Shown: positions 40,711-55,239, counted from the first letter of the stretch. The stretch is DNA of 64,000 nucleotides from Epiperipatus broadwayi (GCA_028023455.1 JAQFVV010006354.1:1522615-1586614), one strand, 5' to 3'. Numbers and translations: made by a program. Notes: a model not told the origin generated them from the letters alone.

Positions 40711-43700
40711 ATAGTGTACCGGTCGTTTTTTTTGTTCATATAACAAGATCTAGCAGCTAGGCAAAAGTACCTCAAGTCTAGTCATGCGCAAGATACATAA
40801 GTCAGGAACATTCATGAACTCTGCCCTATTTGCCTATTTTCCAGATCTACCAACTTATGAGCAACAATTCCAATGATACTGATCTAATTTATTTCTACCC
40901 CGCCGGCATCACAAAGTCGTGACACAAAAAGACTCTTATTTGAAATTTATTCATGTACAGGATATTATGATTAGCGATTTTCGATCATCTAGTAAGTGGA
41001 ACCTTTTTTATATAACATCAAATCCATTTCTATTCAATAAATGAAACAATGACTTAGATATTTAGAAAGATATAAGATTTATTAAATCAACTTGGAATAT
41101 ATATGATTGCAAACATTATTGGTGTTACAATGTAAATAAAATGGGTGTTTATCTCCCTTGGATGACATTAACCTCCCTTACAATGCTATAAAATGAACGT
41201 ATTTAATCATCAATAACAATTAATTCATGGCTTTATTTTAATGCAGCTATTTATATGTCAATAATTTATCAATTGAATGGGATACATAAGATTTTTAATA
41301 ATAGCACTAGACTACAGTTTCATAAAGTTCTTTGAATCCACCATTAATAAAACAATAGTACTCGTACCAATACTTAAGTTTATTGAGTTGGAGGATAAGG
41401 ATAATTATATTTAATTAATATTTGCATTTGCTATATAAGAACATGTGTGGGAAGCTAATTTGGGAAATAATAATAATGGCAGAAATATCGTATCTGAAAG
41501 TGTGAATGAAACATATAAAAAAATAGCAATCCATTTAGCATAATCATAACAGTACGGTTTAGGAGAATTAATAGGCTTTTAACGAGAACAAAATATGGGA
41601 GAGTGGTACGTGTATAATAACAATGGAGTGATCTATTCTAAGATCCAAGAAGATGCTTCAATTCACAGTTAAAGAAGGCGACTCTCTGCAAACGTCGGCA
41701 GGGTTGGGTCATAAACAATGAAGAATGTGCTTTATTGAATTGCCATAGGCTGGACTTTTGCCAGAGCGAACCCTATGCAATAATATCTTACGCTGAAGAA
41801 ATCCAAAGAGGTTTGCCAAACCTTTTCCTTGGTATTGGAAGTAAAAATGAACGAAGCACAAAGATATATATAATAAAAGGCCGGTATACACGTAATGCTT
41901 GCATTAATTTAAATATATATATTTAACTAAGGAATAAAGAATTATTGCCTATCTTTATTAATAAAAACCCAGCGTACCGGTATGATTTGATTACTACGTG
42001 GATATGGAAGAATTACATTTAATGCTAATATAATATAGCTCATAGAACTAAAGGATCCCCCCCCCCTTATGTATTACTTTAACTACACATAAACTTTCCA
42101 CAACGTATAAATAATATAAATCTTTGGTTTTGAATGCTTTAATAAATAAATACTTTTCATATTAAATATATATAAAGTCAGTGGTGGCTATTGATTTCAA
42201 GAAAGTAATATTAATTTAATTCATATAAATCTATTTGCAGATTTTAGAAGTTAGCGCTATTATTTAATTAACCAAAAAACACATTTCTAAGAAAATAGAT
42301 TTTTACTTAGTTTTTGAAAATAACACTGTACAATAATTATCAAATTCTGATTTTATTTCCCCAGACTGGCAGGCACCCGCTATACTAAGAATAACAAATT
42401 TGTTTTTTAAAAAATACTAGATTAATTACCCTCTGAAAAGTAAGGAGGGTTTTCTTTTAATAAAAGAGATAGCGTAAGCATTTGCGATTCTGGGGGAAAT
42501 TATCGACATATAATTTAGTATCTGAAAGTATGAAATATAATAATGAAAATAAAGTATTGCCGCATAGATGTGAAATTAAGAACTAATAATTATTCAGGAG
42601 AGGTTTAATGTAGGAGAGATTACAGCTAAGTTATATAGAGAGAGAACAAGGTACAATTAATAAAAAGGTAAGAATTTTATAAATTGATTCATTACTAATA
42701 TTAAATTTTACAAATGAAAGCTTTACAAAATGTTTAAAGAAATATATAGGTGAGAGTTAAAATTATTCACGGTAACTTTAAAGGTCTAGCAGCATTTGAA
42801 ATGATTACCTCTGTAAAACGTGGTGGTTCTTTTGCTGATTTCAATTCCCTCGGAGACTAGATCTAGTTTGACGAGCATAATTATTGAGGCAGGTAGTAAG
42901 TTCAGTATTTAACCAACAGGCATATAATTATAGTCTATCAGGATCCACAGGCACAGATTCCAGGGAAGTCCATCTCGAATGGTGAGAAAGGCGACTTAGA
43001 TTTACTCAGTACACATTGAAATTAACGAACGCAAATTTTTTTGGTGACTGCTCTCATTGACTGTCCTAGTTACTCTCCAAATTAATTCATAATTATCCCA
43101 TGCCTTGGTATTTTTGGAATCCTTTTCTGATTGGTCATTGCTAATTGTTATCTAATTCAATTAATTTTTAAAAGAATTTGTACATACAATTTACCCATTG
43201 TGCTGGAAGATGCCATTTTGAGATAAGTTTTCAATTCGAAATTAAATTGATAAAAAAAAAATGTTTGTAACAAAAGTAAATCAATTAAGTTTAGTTTCTA
43301 CTTTTGATTTTAGAGAAACTTTTAATTAAAGTTATGTTAGAATATTATACAAGATTACGCTTCTCAACTTTAATTAATTTTGACTAATTACAATCACATC
43401 TTCCATATTGGATTTAAAAGAAAAGTGGAGTTTAATAGCAAAAATAATTTAAAAACACAATTTTATAAAATTACATATAACCAACTTTTCCAATAAATAT
43501 TTGCTCAGCACGTTTGTCTCTACAATATCTATAGATATCTGAGCTGCAATTAATAAATACTTATTATATCATTTATAGAATAACAAAATGAAGAAAATAT
43601 AATATATAGATATTATAGCTTGTTATAATTAATCTTCCGTTCCCTATTGTGTATATGTATTCCCTCTTTAAATACTATATTTATTATTTTTATTTTGTGT

Positions 43701-43892
43701 GTTTAAATTCAGATATTTAGGCATATATCTTCGTTAACAAATATGTTAATTAATAATACTCAAACAAAAGAATAAAAAATGTGTTAGTGAGTGGAATATA
43801 TATGCAAGAATAGGGTTTGAATTTAGGTTGGTAGCGAAAGATTTGAAGTGGGCTGTGAAGCGCAATCTGAATCTCAGATTCCGCTTCAATAG
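40711..43892 (-). mobile_element. Diverged solo-LTR-like copy of the 3-kb sequence
   Basis: On the minus strand it starts TGAAGCGG at 43,888 and ends GACCGGTACA at 40,715, matching both termini of the 3-kb repeat. The terminal 230 bp (40,715-40,945) align clearly with 24,660-24,880, and 41,690-41,800 aligns with the less AT-rich island (shared GCAAACG...GGCAGGGT and GGCTGGA...CCAGAGCGA). Most of the middle is poorly alignable by eye. ATAG flanks it on both sides (40,711-40,714 and 43,889-43,892), a 4-bp target duplication of the size made by LTR integrases. Older than the pair at 21,859/29,484. Confidence 0.65.
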
Positions 43893-43899
43893 TACTATA

Positions 43900-44435
43900 G
43901 CATCTATGTTATTCCCTCATTAAATATCACATTTCAAACATGTATATACATTTTCTTCATGACTGAAATACTAAATCTTGGTAATTAAAAGCATATGTAT
44001 TGATTTTTTCTCTGAGCATTAATGGTGACTTCCTTTAAATAAATGTAATAATATACTAATCAAACTACTGTAGCATCTATTTTCTTTCCTCACTAAATAT
44101 CACATTTTAAACATGAATTTATGTACTACAATCACATTTTTTTCATGATTTAAATACTAAATCTCTGTAGTTAAAAGCACATGTATTGATTTTTTTCCCC
44201 AGCATTTTTGTTAATGGTGACTTCCTTTACATAAATGTAAAAATACTCTAATCAAACTACCTTAGTATCTATTTTTTCCCTCACTAAATAGCACATTTTA
44301 AACATGAATTTATATTCTGTAGTCACATTTTTTTAATGATTTAAATACTATACCTCATAGTTAAAAGCACACAAACTGATTTTCTACTGAGTGTTTTTCA
44401 TTAATGATGAAATTTTTTTCTTCACATAAATGTAA
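43900..44435. repeat. Three-unit tandem repeat, about 173-192 bp
   Basis: Units begin near 43,901, 44,074 and 44,266 with TATCTATTTT..CCTCACTAAATA and run through AAACATGAATTTAT, TTAAAAGCA and ACATAAATGTAA. The first unit is the most diverged. It lies directly beside the solo-LTR-like copy. Confidence 0.85.
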
Positions 44436-45224
44436 TATTTTTTTTAATTGGGAGTGAATTTGTGAATTTGACATATGCTAGCCTTATGAACAAACATACA
44501 TTCACCAATCAGACAACAGAGAAAATAAGGATTTTATATATAAGATATATTAACTTATAGCTATTGAAATGCTTTTATACAGTATAATTATTTATAGGTA
44601 GGCTCTTTCTTGTTAATATTATGTGTAATAAAATATTTATTTATTAATTAATACTTTTTATAATTTTAAGCTTTATTTTTTTGGGAGAGTGTTGTATATT
44701 TTGAATTTAAGGTAAATTAACCTTTTCCCATAAGAATTTGTTATAACTGCTTATTTTTATGTGAAAGTTTTGATTTGTGGGATATTTTAAGGAACCGGTT
44801 GAGATTGCTGTCTAGAGCTAAAAATATATAAGGTATACTCAATTTTTTTACAAGAAAATTTAAATTGTTGCTTTTTTTCCTTTTAACTTTAAAAACTTAC
44901 AAAAAATTATTTTCTGAAAATTTATAAGTAAAAGTACATTGTTTAGTGAATAAATTAATTGTAGAACATCAGCTGTTACATTTTTACCTAAACATTTTTG
45001 TTTTTCTTCAAAATTGTAATGTATAAATTGAAAATGAATTACAAATCAATAGCTTTTGTCAGTTTAATATTGTTGTTTCTAAATTACTTTAAATGTCAAA
45101 TCTTTTTTTGATTGCTAATATAAGAAAAATAATGTACTATCTGGTTTTAGTTAAATCAAATATTTATTTTATTTTTATCTATTATATATATATATAACCA
45201 TTAAATGTCTGTATTTTTAAATTA
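44436..45224. other. AT-rich unique DNA
   Basis: Nothing recognised. Confidence 0.45.
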
Positions 45225-45755
45225 TATAATAATAATTCAAACAAATATATTTAACACATTATTCAAAATTAAATAATACATTCTTTACCAGAAGTACTTT
45301 CAATTGTTTCACTGACAATACAAAAATGATATAATGATAATAAGACATTATATAAACATGTACAAAAAGAAAATATATCTTCAGTAAATATGAATACTTC
45401 ATCAATTATATCTCATCATAATAAAACATGTAATTATGGTTTTAAATTTAATAATAGAGATAAAAATTATTCAAATTGAAGAGTGTAGTGAAAAATGTAA
45501 CATTAAAGAGGCAATGATGATATCTAGGAATAGAGGTGGTTTAATAAATAGACAATCAGCTAATATAAAGACAACAGAATTGTGGGAGATTTGAATGGAT
45601 TGAATGATGGGTAATGCAAGTTTTTATTTTTTGTACATTTGTATTAATAGTTGATAAATATTGTCAGTGAAACAATTGAAAGTACTTCCAGTAAAGAATA
45701 TATTATTTAATTTTGAATACTGTGTTAAATATATTTGTTTGAATTATTATATATA
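45225..45755. mobile_element. Foldback element, about 95-bp arms
   Basis: 45,225-45,320 and 45,660-45,755 are inverted copies, about 96% identical by eye, separated by about 340 bp. Each outer end passes into a TATATA run, so TA-rich DNA is the likely insertion site. The inner sequence has no coding frame. Could be a MITE or a foldback retroposon. Shares GAAGTACTTTC with the palindrome at 38,213. Confidence 0.75.
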
Positions 45756-46715
45756 TACACCTGGGTCTTTTTTTACACAGATTTATTTAACGCGATTTTG
45801 AAGTTACATGATTCATGTTTCTCCAGAAGTCGAACTCCAATAATGCGCTATTACTTTAAATAATAAATTTTGCATATATTGAAAGCAATAGCACATTATT
45901 GTAATTTGACTTTCATCTTAGTAATTTCAATATTTTCAGTGCTTTATAATATTAAGATTTTATGCAATAATGAAATTAAAATCATGATTTCCACATTTTA
46001 TGTATACACACATTAAATTTTACAAGATTATAATGTAAATTTGTTCAAACTTTGTGTGTGTTAATTTTGCATTTTAAATCACATTCTGTTTTTTCTTTTT
46101 AAAAAGGAATGTAATCAATTATTAATCATTTAGTGTCCCCAAGTTTATTTTTAAAAGGTGAGTAATAGCAGTGGGCACAATTAAAATTGAAAATTAAAAA
46201 ATTAAAGACAAAAATAAGAATTTAATTTTTAGTTGTTAGATTAATTACTAATTCCATTGTCTCCAGAAAACCATTAACACAACGTGAGAGTGACATTGGT
46301 GCTAGTTGTATTTCCTCTTGTGAATAATCTGATTTTTTACCAGTTTGCAAACAAACCTGTTTATCAGCAAATAGTGATAATAATTAAAACATGTATAAAA
46401 AATGTAAATTACTGTAAATTATGCATAAAAATATATTGTTTTGAATAAAGTTAAATATTATAGTTAAAAAAAGTTTGTCTTGTGTCAATTTTTTTCAAAT
46501 TTGAAATTTTTTATTAGTCATATTTTATTTCCTTATTTTTTTTTTTGCATGAATTTTAAAGTAATTTTACATTGGTGCTTTGCTTTTATGCAATTTTTGA
46601 AAAATTACTGTCTGTATCCCCCCTTTTTCAAGGTAAGTTATGTTTATTTTTGCACAATTTCATTTGCGCATGTTTTCTGAGGAACCTATCTATCATGTAA
46701 AACGAGACCCAAGTG

Positions 46716-46753
<38 letters not shown>

Positions 46754-49300
46754 CTCATAACTTGGTGTTTTATTGTATACAAACTAATATGTAATAATCA
46801 CAAGAGTAAGTATTTATATATATGATGGCACATTGGAAGTCACTGTTTTGTACACTGTATTCTAAAAGCAGTTATATAAGAACAGGACAATAATGAAATA
46901 CATTGCTCATTACTTATATCTTAAGATTAGATCAATCACATGCTTGAATTTTCTTATCACTTAAGTATGTTGAAGGTTTAATTAGTATGCCTGTACTGAG
47001 TCATGGAATATGTTGAGTGACCTATCAAATTTGGCAAATATATTATAGTTTTTTCATTCAATCATTTCTCTGAAAAATTGTTTTCTCTCTACATAATACT
47101 GCCACATTTTGAAATACTATGATGCAGATAGTTTTTATTAAGATAATAAAATTCCAGTTATATAATATTCATAGTTAAATATTACCTATAAAAACTTGAA
47201 GATGATGTTGGACTTCCCACAAGACATACTATATAAAAATTATTGTGCCTGTAATATATCAGATGTTAGCGATATATTTGAAGCAAATATCATTAACTGA
47301 TTATTTCACAATATCAGTAAAGATTATGAGGCAGTATTCAAATTCAGATTATGAACATGGACACAAACCCATATTTGGACTTGAAGGACTAATGTACTAG
47401 TACTACATTGTCAGATTTCATTATTTTTATATGTCGATATACAATTATTTGACATTTACTTATATTTAATATATAAATAGGCTAACACTAATGTTATCAT
47501 TTTTTTCATGTCATTTAGTTTTCAATATAATATTTAAAATCTTAGTTATACTCTATATTTCTGATAGGACCATATTATCGAAATTGATTGGTGATTTTAT
47601 TTTTACATTAAAAAAATAACGAAATTAATACGTTTTTTTTTTGCTTTAAAAAAAAAAAAAATATAATTTATCCAATTGTTTAGTGACAATTTTTTTAAAA
47701 ATGCAATTGATTAATTTTATTGCAATAATTTTAATATGTTATCAACAAAAAGCATTTTTTAAATGTTTTTTTAAATAATTATATATATAAATCGATACTA
47801 TAGAAGCTTTTTTCTTGAAAAGATAATAATGCAATTTAATACAAAAAATATAGTTATCCAAAATATTTTTACTGAGAAAATAATGTAAAAGATTCGAACT
47901 TTTTTAAAAATAAAACAAAAAATTAAAGAAGAATGAATAACCATTATCTAAAAAAAAAAAAAAAAATCGATCGCTAGAGTTTGATTTAAAAAAATTTTCA
48001 AAACAGAATTGCACATGAGATATTATTAAAAACTGTGTGTGTTTATATTTTTATATAATACGTCAAACACACACTTTTGAAAAAAATAATATTCACAGTT
48101 GCCATATCTTTTTCAATGTTTAAGAAATGATAAAAAGTAAGCAAATGTGTGTGGTTCTATTAAAAGAATTATCAATAAAGATTTTTTTTTAAATTTTAAT
48201 ATATCAACTAACAGTTTTGGCATTACTTTAATACGTTTTTAAAATTTTAGATAAATAAAATGAAAAATATTTATTTGACTTAAAGCTTAATGTAAATAAA
48301 TACATCTTGTCTTTGATCATGTAGAAATCTCAGCAATCTGTTGGCTGTAGATCTTCAACGTTTATTTTAAGAACTTTTTTTTTATTATATGCTGTATATT
48401 AAAAAAAAAAAAACGAGGTATGATTGACAGTAGGTAAAATATTTTTATTATTATTTAAAAATATATAACTGATCAACAAATATAGAAAAGTATCAAATAT
48501 TTATTTATTGGGGGGGGGAGACTGCATAATCAATTTTACAAGTAATTTATTGGTATTCTAATGCTGAATGCAACTTTCACATAAATAATACTTTTTAAAG
48601 CAAAAAAAAAAAAAACTGATTTATTAATTTATTCATCACTATCACGATTATAAGATAATGACAGCTCATTGTATTGTAACATCTTGTCGCGTATTTACCA
48701 CAATGTTTTTACATATTTTTTTTCTCTCTTTCTAATCTAAAATTGTTCTCCAAGGCTCTTGTCACCTCTTGGTGCACCCTCTTAAATTATATGAATTTAT
48801 TGACGATTCTCTCTTCTTATTATGCTCCTAAACTTATGTATATATTAAATTATTTAATCTTTAAAGCAGATTGTTTTTGTCTTACTCATTTTTTTTTGTT
48901 TATTTTGTTTTTTTCATTATATTTCTTTTAATATTTTTTAGATACCTTATAATATTTAAATTAACTTAGCATTCTAAGTCCACATTTTAAAAGCATTAAA
49001 ACCACACACACACACACACATACACACACATATATATATATATTAATGATCAGCTGAGAGATTGCATGTATGGCCAACATTCATCACCAGAGCAGAGGAA
49101 TTCAGTATAATTTTTTACACAGAATATCAGTCTTCATTGGGTATTTAGTTGCTAATATTTTTATAGAAAGATTATAACCTACTGGGGAGGTCATCAAATC
49201 ATGACTACTAGCAATTTTATTCATGTCCACTACATCACAGAAATCTAGAGACTCATTGGAATATTCAATTGGAAATGGCATATGATAGTATAATAATATC
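45756..49300. other. 3.5 kb AT-rich unique DNA
   Basis: Simple T and A runs are common. (TA)n at 46,721-46,750 and (CA)n(TA)n at 49,001-49,043. No gene or repeat pair is recognised. Frames here are low complexity. Confidence 0.45.
49001..49043. repeat. (CA)n(TA)n microsatellite
   Basis: CA units with one interruption, then TA units. Confidence 0.95.
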
Positions 49301-50019
49301 AAAATAAAGAAAAATAATAGAAAATTATTAAAATATATTAGATTTTAATAAAAGACACTATTTATTTTTAGCTATTGCATTTTATAGTTAACTAGGATAA
49401 TTTAATAGTTATTTAATCTGTTTGTATACAAAATCCTCCCAAGGAATGAACTTTAACTCCTAAAACGTAGATCATGTATACCAATATAACATTTCCAATA
49501 TATTTCTGTATAATAACACAAATCTGATTTCAATAATAAATTAAAAATCTCAATCATTCTATTTCTAGATCAATTGGTTATGCATGTTGAAGCTGCACAC
49601 ATATATATTCCTTAGAAATTTTGCTAAACAGTCCATACTAGCATGAACTTTTATAATTATTACTTTAAATACTTTTAATAATACATATTCAGTAAGATAC
49701 CACAGTTCATGGTCAAATCAATAATTTACAACTTAATTAATTTGTAATTACTTTTAATACATCTAAAAATAAAATCACATAAATAATTGTTAATTGTATT
49801 AAACTTTTATTTCAAAATCTGAAAATACACACACAAATCATCAACAAATTGGGGGAATATGTTAAAAATATATCTGTGAATAATACATGTAAAAGTTTGG
49901 AATATATTTTTTAATTACAAATTGAATGCTGCCTAATACTATACTAATAATAATAATTAAAATAAAAATTCATATAATATTACAATACTAGCCAAAAAAA
50001 ATACTAAAGTTTATAAACA

Positions 50020-50140
50020 TTCCACAACCATGATTTTTTCTATTAACAAATTGAAAAGATCTATTTGTTAATAGTTGAAACCATAGTTGTGGAAGAATTT
50101 TAGTAAAGTTTAATTTTTAGATTAGTAGTGCAATGTTATA
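50020..50140. repeat. Hairpin repeat related to 6,910-7,015
   Basis: TTCCACAACCATG...CTATTAACAAA pairs with TTTGTTAATAG...CATAGTTGTGGAA (one mismatch), forming a hairpin at 50,025-50,095. The right arm and the next 50 bp match 6,917-7,005. Confidence 0.65.
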
Positions 50141-50377
50141 CGTTTTTATTTATTAATTAATTGAATATAACTATGCAATATACCCTATACTGTATGAATG
50201 TGTTGCATTATAAATATAATCTTTTTTATTTCAACAATAAACCCCAATAAAAAGTTATTATAGATAATGGAGAAAAATTATTTAGCCCCAAGAAGATTAA
50301 TAATTAATAGTAATTGATACTTTCCTTGCAACATCAAAGTTTGTCACTTTTATAAGGATAAAATCTCCTTATTTCTG

Positions 50378-50513
50378 CCATCTTGTAGTAGCATTTATCA
50401 TAATTAAAAAAAAGCTTGTTTAGAGCTCATTAACATGCTCTTAATTTTACATATTGGTAAATGCAAGCTATATATAAGTCATGTGACATCTGACTTTTTA
50501 TTATTACTATTAA
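50378..50513 (+). mobile_element. 5'-truncated copy of the 405-bp element
   Basis: About 136 bp matching 16,690-16,807, ending at the same GACATCTGACTTTTTATT and TATTACTATT tail. Only the 3' part is present, as expected for target-primed retroposition. Confidence 0.8.
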
Positions 50514-52520
50514 AATAATCCTTAGAAAATATTTTCACTAAAAATATTGTATTACAATATACCTACCAGTTGAGTGGTTTTTATATAGTAAGAAAATTGA
50601 AAAGTTTGTTATGCTATGAAGTCTTACATCTATAAATGTAAACAGCAATACTTTAATTACTATATTAGATCTAGAGTGGCATTTAAAATATGATCCTCAT
50701 TTTGGATGAATCAGTTTGTCAGTTTACATTTAATTTTGGCTTGGGGAAGTTGTTCCAAGTTAAATGTTTTCTAATTAAATTAATTTAAATGGATAACTCT
50801 ACACATTCAAGATTTCCATATGTATATAATTCCATTAAAACTGAAATCTGTTTTAAGCTTTTAGCTAACAAATCAAGCCTACTTTAACAAATCAATAAAA
50901 TAAACGGACATTTCAGTGTTAGCTTTAACATATAATAAATGAATCTCCACTCCTTTATTCTTTTTTTTTAAAAAAAATATTAATCCTAATAAAATATTAA
51001 TATGCCCCGAAAGCGCTAAGCCTGAACAAAACATAATTAAAATATAGCTTGCGTTGGAAGCGAAGTATAATAATAGAAATAATGTAATTAATTCTTGATC
51101 CAAATTTACACATATAAAATTATTTTCTAATAACTTAAATAAGAATTAAGAGCTAAACTGTTGATTCTGATTAAATATTTTAAAACAAACAAGTAGCTGT
51201 GGAGTTTACTCCTCACAAATCATTTTTTCTCTCTTTTAAATTTTGAAGATAGTATTATAATAGTATAATTTAAAATATTAACTTTCATTTATACAAAATT
51301 TGTTCGTTTTAAATGAATAATAAAAAGAATAACCAAGAAACTGATGGTGACATAAATAATAATATGTCTATAGCCAAACGAAAGTTTATTTTAAAATTTT
51401 AATAAAGTTCATGAAATATCTGTAAATTAAAATGATCTCAGATCAGTCTTTACATAACAGTCAGCAAAGTTCATTGGTAATAATAAGAATATTTACTCTT
51501 TTACATATCCTTTTGATGTATTTTAATTAAAAGAGTTCTTTGTTGAAATTCAAAGTTTAAGTTACTATTTCTGGATCCTCTGCTTTCACTGTAGAATATA
51601 AAAATTTAGTCACAATCTGATTTTCACGTATATTTAAACTATGTATTTTGTAATCATCAGTTTTCTAAATAATTGAAAAATATATATTATTGTTAGTTAT
51701 AGTTTTTTATAATTCAGTTACTTCAGAAAATAAACCTTTTTAATAAGCTGGTTTCATACACTCAGGAAGAAGTTACGTGGTACAAACAAATAATGCGTTG
51801 GAAGTTTCATGTGCTTGGGCAGGTTTCTGTCAGTTTCACATTAGTTTGAAAGTGACTTCTCTAATGTTGATTAATATGATTAATGAAAACGAGACAAAAT
51901 GACATCTGCTCCATATTGTTTATAATCAATTTTGTTTTTAATAATTGTAATCCCATAACTAATAAAGCAGAATTGTTATAGAATTTTTCTATTTTTAAAA
52001 TAAATTAAAATTTTAAAGCAAAAATTCAAAGTGTATAACAAAGTGTAATTACAAATTAATTTTGGTAACATAACATTATAATATAAATTTTCTTTGTTTT
52101 GTCCAATTCATTTTATATAAAAGCTTAATTTAAGATACTGAATTTTTATTTATTTATAATCTGTTAATTAAAAAAAAATTTAATTAAATTTTTTTATCTT
52201 AATAAATGATTAAATTCATATAAAAAAGAACTTTCTTTTTCTGTCTAAAATAAATTAAGTTCATTTTTATTTAACCTAATATAAAAACAAAACAAAACAT
52301 TTTTATTTAAAATTAAAATAAAAGTATTTTTATTCAAACCCAAATAATTATGTCTAATGTGTATGTGTATTTATCTGTGACAAATGAAAATATAATCTAT
52401 TGTTATATTTTCTTTGCTATATTATTTTACTAATATGCCATCTAATATTCAAATTTTAAATTAATATCCCTATTGCTAATCATTTAAGTAAACTTAAAAT
52501 TGATATTTCCATTTTAGATT

Positions 52521-54849
52521 CCTTCAATTGGCGTAAAAATCAAATTTTATTGCTAATATTTAATTTATAATTTTCCAAATAAAAATATTTGTCGTCCTTT
52601 TCTAAACTTCATAAACAAAATAAATAAATATATAATAATTATATTGTGTTATCTTTGCTCTATTAATCATTCTATGTTTTTAATCCTTTTCTCCAGAATT
52701 TATCAGAAAGCCTTAATACAATATTTTTTTATTATTTGGAACCAGATTTATATAAATTCTGTTTTACTGACTCTCTCAACTTATTCTTTATTTTTCAGTG
52801 GTAGGGTATAATTTTTAGTAACATTTCCCCCATGCCTTGCAATTATTTTAAGTCTTGCATGTAGATGATGTCTTGTTTTGATAAATCAGTTTGATATGTT
52901 CAATCACCCTTTTGTAAATTAATGTTATGAGATATTTTGCTTCTTATTGGTCTGTGTGATGTATTTTTTTTATTATTGTCTCAATCTTTATAATGCTGAT
53001 CTTCTCTATCATGGAATCTAACATTAGCTAAATTTGGATGTTCTTCTATATCACACTTTTTTACATGCTAACAGTAAACTTCATTTTCAAAAATAGTTAT
53101 TCTATCATAGTTGAGCTTTTATGCATCATTACATGTAATACTTATCTTGAAATTTTTCTTGATTATTTATGTATTCCGTTCATCACCAATTTCTTTTTAT
53201 TACTTTGTATTTTTGGTTTGGACAACATATATTCATTTAATACCTTTCCAAATTAGTTTCTTTCATAACTGCATAAAATTTGAAAGATTAATCTCCATCC
53301 ATAATTTTTGTTATCTAATATGCTCATATACCTTCACATCAATACTTTTCTTAAATTTGAGTGAAAAGTTAGAAGTGACAATCATTAAACAATATTTAAC
53401 ATGTTCATGTATGTTTATGACACTGTCAGGATTATCTTTTTCATTACATTTCTTTCAATTAGAATTTATCTACCTAACTTCTACCAATTCTTTTCACTAA
53501 TAATTTAGAAAACTCTTTAAACTATAAGTAACTACTAAAATTATAATTTTCATTATTCTCTACCTTTTCCCATTCTTCAATTATTTTTTTTCACATTGTA
53601 CTAGCTATTTTCTACTTGAACTCTGGCATTAATGATAAAAAAATTTGTCAGTGATAATTTCTATTTGATTTTCCAGACACTTCTGCCACTCCACTTTACT
53701 GAGGTATCTGTTTTTCTTCTGATGCTTCCAGAGTAGTAGCTGTCATTCCTGGCTTATGTTCAAAATCCTTTTTTTATGTGGCTTGTTTTTTTATATAATC
53801 CAGCATGGCTTGGGTTGGTCTATATTTTTACCTCTAATTTCCTTTGTTATATCTAAATTTTGTTCATTTCCTCTTAAAATATTGCTATAAATCTCTCCCA
53901 TTTTTTGTTAAATCTTTTCTATTACATTTTTCTGCCTTTGGACATTTATTTCTTCCAGTGTGTGCTGAAATTTTGCTGACTTTATTTATTGAAAAGTATT
54001 AAATTTCTTTTTGATTTTGAACAAATTTTTTATAATTCTTCTATAATGCTTACTGATTTAGTTCATTCATTTTTAATTTTTAATTTTTTGTTGACTTTGC
54101 TCAATTTTTTTACAATATTTGGTACATTAAATCTGTGAGACTTATTTCTTCTTTTTTATTGGATTTTTTATTTTTAAGTGCATATCACCAAAGTATGTCC
54201 TCTGGCTTTGAATTTACTTTATCTCTTTCCTTAATTTTAAATTCTCATTCTTCAACTTTTTTTTTGTTCTTGATTCCATTATAATTATTAAAAAATATAT
54301 TTTATAAAGTACTTTTTCCTGAGATATATCTCCATATATCTAGAATGTCCCTTCTTTTCTCATGGCATACAAACACTACTTTCTTATCTCTAACTTATTT
54401 TTTTATGTTTACTATTTAACTATTATGTATCCAGTGCTCTTAAGTCCTTTTTCTCAGGGTGTATACTTTTTACTAGGGATTCTAAAATTACAACTTCAGG
54501 CAATGAAACTTTTAAATGTACAAGCATATGCCAAATGCTAATTTAATATCTCAGGACATGTTTTCTTTTTGTAATCAGGTCTCAGGTTGGCAGAAGAAAA
54601 TAAATAAAAAATAATAATTAATATTTTTCTGGGATTCATATAGTGATAACAAAATAAAATATTCCTATTCTTTTCTCAAGATTGGTCTAACCAAGTTCCA
54701 TTTGGATCAGTCAATTAAAAATTATCTTATGTAATGAATGGTATATAGCAAATAGTGCTATTTATGGAATATTTTCGTTGTGGAAAATAAATCAAATAAC
54801 AATTATTTTAATAATCCATTAGGTTATACTAAAATATACACTATAATTA
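52521..54849 (-). other. T-rich region, possibly a decayed minus-strand coding sequence
   Basis: Between about 52,700 and 54,300 the minus strand is A-rich and reads as lysine- and glutamate-rich pieces separated by stops, such as MGEIYSNILRGNEQ and KKNRYLSKVEWQKCLENQI. These are more protein-like than the flanks. It could be an old LINE ORF1 or similar, but I see no domain. The plus-strand frames at 53,038-53,500 are shadows of T-rich DNA. Confidence 0.3.
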
Positions 54850-55239
54850 TTTTTGTCATTATATTTCATGATTAATTAGGATACTTTAACAGCTATTTAA
54901 TATGCTTTTATTTAAAATTATTTTAATAAATTATAGTTATGTATACACTTACCTAACATTTCTAATATGTTTATGAATACTATGATAGTCATATTTAAAT
55001 TGTAAATTAATAATCTCAATCATGATTTTCATAAATCAATTGATTAACATGTATGTTGAAGCTCAGTTTGTTATGTGCCTGTGTTATATATATATATATA
55101 TGAAAAAACAAAAACAAGTTAATCACGTAACCTGCTATCACTTGTTATTTATGTCCAAAAGATGGCGCTATACCAAAACCGCCGAACAAGTGTAAGATTT
55201 GTTTTACTCAGTGTTTTAGATCTAGTTTCTATACTCTAT

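Larger units (their letters stand above)
49360..52520. repeat. Block A of a diverged large duplication
   Basis: Its left part (49,360-49,910 and 50,810-51,370) is colinear with 54,850-56,765. Its right part (51,384-52,470) is colinear with 62,563-64,000. Landmarks include TTAGGAT/TAGGATA, GCATGTTGAAGCT, TCTGTGAATAA, AAAATGACATCT and AATCCCATAACTA. Identity is perhaps 70-75%. Relative to the second copy it holds an extra 0.9 kb (49,940-50,800) that includes two dispersed repeat fragments. Confidence 0.7.

Noticed and set aside
41735-41926. 63-residue plus-strand frame as a gene
   Set aside because: It starts at TTG and lies within the old copy of the 3-kb repeat, where it aligns to different frames in the other copies.
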